This document shows, in pieces, positions 62,479-64,000 of a stretch of DNA of 64,000 nt. The stretch is from DASTYK01 sp964430275 (GTDB lineage Bacteria > Gemmatimonadota > Gemmatimonadetes > Longimicrobiales > RSA9): assembly GCA_964430275.1 (NCBI GenBank), contig CAYSGF010000027.1, forward strand, positions 1 to 64,000. The letters are read 5' to 3'. Within the stretch, counting starts at the first letter, position 1. Each line of letters starts with the position of its first letter. The notes below the pieces were generated by a model. The model did not search any database. It saw only the letters and a program-made list of their open reading frames with translations, and was not told the DNA's origin. A program made the position numbers and the translations under genes.

Positions 62479-63783
62479 TCAGGTGCCCGGTCGCGTCAGC
62501 CGATAGATCAGTACTGCAGCGCGCTGCGCCGCTCGTTCGATGGAGTTCAGGTTCACGGTCTCCTCGACCGTGTGCGACCCCCTGCCATCGGGGCCGAGCC
62601 CGTCGATGCCGGCATCGATGACGGCTGCGACGAAGGAGATGTCGGCCGCCCCGCGGCGTCCGGGATCGAACGGTTCGACCGGACCCATGGCGAGAGCTTC
62701 ACTGACGTTGCTGAGAACGCCGAGCAGCTCCCGATTCGCGGCAGTCGGGGGCATGGACGGGTAGCCATCGTAGAACGTGATGCGCGACGTCGCGCCCGGC
62801 AGCGGCCGCGCGACGATCGCGCGCATCTTCTCGCGCGTGCGCTCGAGCTGCTCATCCGTGAGCGTGCGGATGTCGCCAGTGATCACGGTGGTCGGAGGCA
62901 CGACGTTCGTCTTGCCGAATGCACTGCCGCGCGCACGTTCATCGTCCCAGCTCGCCTCCGTGCCGCCGACGATCGTCGCGGCATTGAACGTCAGGTTCTC
63001 CTCACCGCGGATCTCTGCATAGAAGTCTTCCAGAATTCGCGCCGCCTCGTAGATCGCACCCGCACCGACGCGATCGTTGAACACGCCGGACGAGTGCGCC
63101 GTCGTCGCTTCGACGTCCACCCGCCATGCGCTCGCACTGCGGCGCGCGATGACGCCAATGCCCTGCGTGCCGCCCTCGAAGCCGAGGGCGATGTCCGCCG
63201 CCGCGCCCGCTTCCACGAGCGCGCGCCGCGCTTCCTCGAGCGGATCGCCCGGCCGTTCCTCGTCGCCCGTCATGACGATCGTGATCGACGTGCCTTCCAG
63301 CGCGCCTTCGTCGTGCAGCGCTTCGAGTGCGGACCAGATCACGACGTCGCCGCCCTTCATGTCGGCCGCGCCCGGACCGTGTGCGACGCTGTCGTTCACG
63401 AGCTCCCACGCCTGGAACGGGCTGTCCTCCTCGAAGACCGTATCGAGGTGGCCGATCAGCAGCAGATGGCGGCCCTGTCCGCCGTTCCGCGTGGCGACGA
63501 GGTGACCGCCCCGGTTCGCGACCGCCGGATTCTCGACGTAGCGCACCGCGAAGCCGAGCGCCTCGAAGCGCGGGGCGAGCACGTCGTGCACACGGCGCAC
63601 ACCCGCCGCATTCAGCGTCCCGCTGTTGATGTTCACGATCTGCTCCAGCAGCGCGATGGCGTCCTGCTGGTTCGCGCTCACCGCGGCTGCGATGCGGCGT
63701 TCTTCGTCGCTCAGCTGCTGCGCCGTCAGAGGCGCCGCTGCCATGAGGAGTGCCGCAATGGTCGTAATCACATGGGAGGTCAT
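62479..63783 (-). CDS. M20-family metallopeptidase (carboxypeptidase G2-like)
   Basis: A 434-residue exported peptidase (signal ALLMAAAPLTAQ). Zinc ligands are in IGHLDTVFEED, GPGAADMKGGD, MTGDEERPG, ALGFEGGT and the C-terminal GRGSHTVEETV. It hydrolyses C-terminal amino acids (often Glu) or acyl-amino acids outside the cytoplasm. The start is ATG 63783. Confidence 0.92.
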   Translation of the reverse strand: MTSHVITTIAALLMAAAPLTAQQLSDEERRIAAAVSANQQDAIALLEQIVNINSGTLNAAGVRRVHDVLAPRFEALGFAVRYVENPAVANRGGHLVATRNGGQGRHLLLIGHLDTVFEEDSPFQAWELVNDSVAHGPGAADMKGGDVVIWSALEALHDEGALEGTSITIVMTGDEERPGDPLEEARRALVEAGAAADIALGFEGGTQGIGVIARRSASAWRVDVEATTAHSSGVFNDRVGAGAIYEAARILEDFYAEIRGEENLTFNAATIVGGTEASWDDERARGSAFGKTNVVPPTTVITGDIRTLTDEQLERTREKMRAIVARPLPGATSRITFYDGYPSMPPTAANRELLGVLSNVSEALAMGPVEPFDPGRRGAADISFVAAVIDAGIDGLGPDGRGSHTVEETVNLNSIERAAQRAAVLIYRLTRPGT

Positions 63784-63885
63784 GACTGTCCGGGTGCTGG
63801 TTCACGTGGAGCAGCGCCGCGCCTCTTGACGCGTCGCGTTTCAACCGCAATGCTCGACGCCCTATTCCTCTGCGACGGGCATTCC

Positions 63886-64000
63886 ATGACGACGAACCGA
63901 CGGGACTTCCTCAGGTCCGCCTCGATTGCCGGTGGACTCTCGCTGCTGCGCCCGCCTGCGCTGAGCGCATTCCCCGGTACACGCTCGGTCGAGCGCGCCG
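63886..64000 (+). CDS. Start of a Tat-exported protein, cut by the window edge
   Basis: The first 38 residues are present: MTTNRRDFLRSASIAGG then LSLLRPPALSAFPG, a clear twin-arginine signal (NRRDFLRS) with the Ala-rich h-region following. The remainder lies beyond the window, so the product is unknown; Tat export suggests a cofactor-containing or folded enzyme. An in-frame ATG at 63850 would add 12 residues but is less likely. Confidence 0.8.
   Translation, partial: MTTNRRDFLRSASIAGGLSLLRPPALSAFPGTRSVERA

Noticed and set aside
1..64000. tRNA, rRNA, riboswitch and prophage signals
   Set aside because: None could be supported by reading both strands; absence is not proof, as no covariance search was possible.

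Overview
This window comes from a GC-rich Gram-negative heterotroph with an outer membrane. It has a SusC/SusD pair, many lipoprotein signals, outer-membrane beta-barrel and multihaem cytochrome genes, and DUF4382, DUF1080 and GMC-type sugar genes. The gene families and style point to Gemmatimonadota or a close relative; this is inference, since no rRNA gene or phylogenetic marker is present. Genes are densely packed, often with 4-base stop/start overlaps (ATGA or GTGA). Long antiparallel open frames are common and nearly all are GC-driven shadows.

Layout. 1-4000: a leftward group of exported proteins (partial secreted protein, two lipoproteins, an endonuclease/exonuclease/phosphatase lipoprotein). 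4064-7033: a large ATPase/LuxR regulator. 7044-9802: leftward quinone-oxidoreductase-like enzyme, two small membrane proteins and an MFS drug exporter. 9953-12362: a zinc-ribbon protein, a DUF1460 lipoprotein and Hsp20. 12442-19436: a six-gene leftward operon of multihaem cytochromes, an outer-membrane beta-barrel and small lipoproteins with 46 predicted haem sites, which looks like a trans-envelope electron conduit. 19775-23501: TauE/SafE permease, CopC-CopD fusion, GAF-like protein and a DUF5715 lipoprotein. 23587-31835: a divergent sugar cluster (transporter fused to a DUF1080 3-keto-glycoside hydrolase; GMC dehydrogenase and its small subunit; GFO/IDH oxidoreductase; TIM-barrel isomerase; NhaC-type antiporter). 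31836-35467: a von Willebrand factor A protein and a MurE-like ligase. 35534-37582: nrfHA, with a CXXCH-type active-site haem. 37675-42165: DUF4382 lipoprotein, Na/Pi transporter, a small membrane protein and an aldo/keto reductase. 42204-47787: Na+/solute symporter, UbiD-like decarboxylase, and arsM/arsR with two matching ArsR operators. 47986-52899: hydrolases, a beta-lactamase-like protein and an S9 peptidase. 52966-53979: a RAYT (REP-associated Y1 transposase) between inverted repeats. 54034-60316: SDR, CBS protein, carboxylesterase, SusD and SusC. 60816-64000: histidine kinase, M20 peptidase and the start of a Tat-exported protein.

The most interesting items are the 46-haem conduit, including a 20-haem fusion with an internal signal-like segment; the RAYT element and a 129-bp non-autonomous relative 12 kb away that supplies a stop codon to a host gene; the transporter/3-keto-hydrolase fusion facing its presumed pathway genes; the CXXCH NrfA; and a long intergenic repeat present twice. 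No tRNA, rRNA, CRISPR array or prophage was seen.
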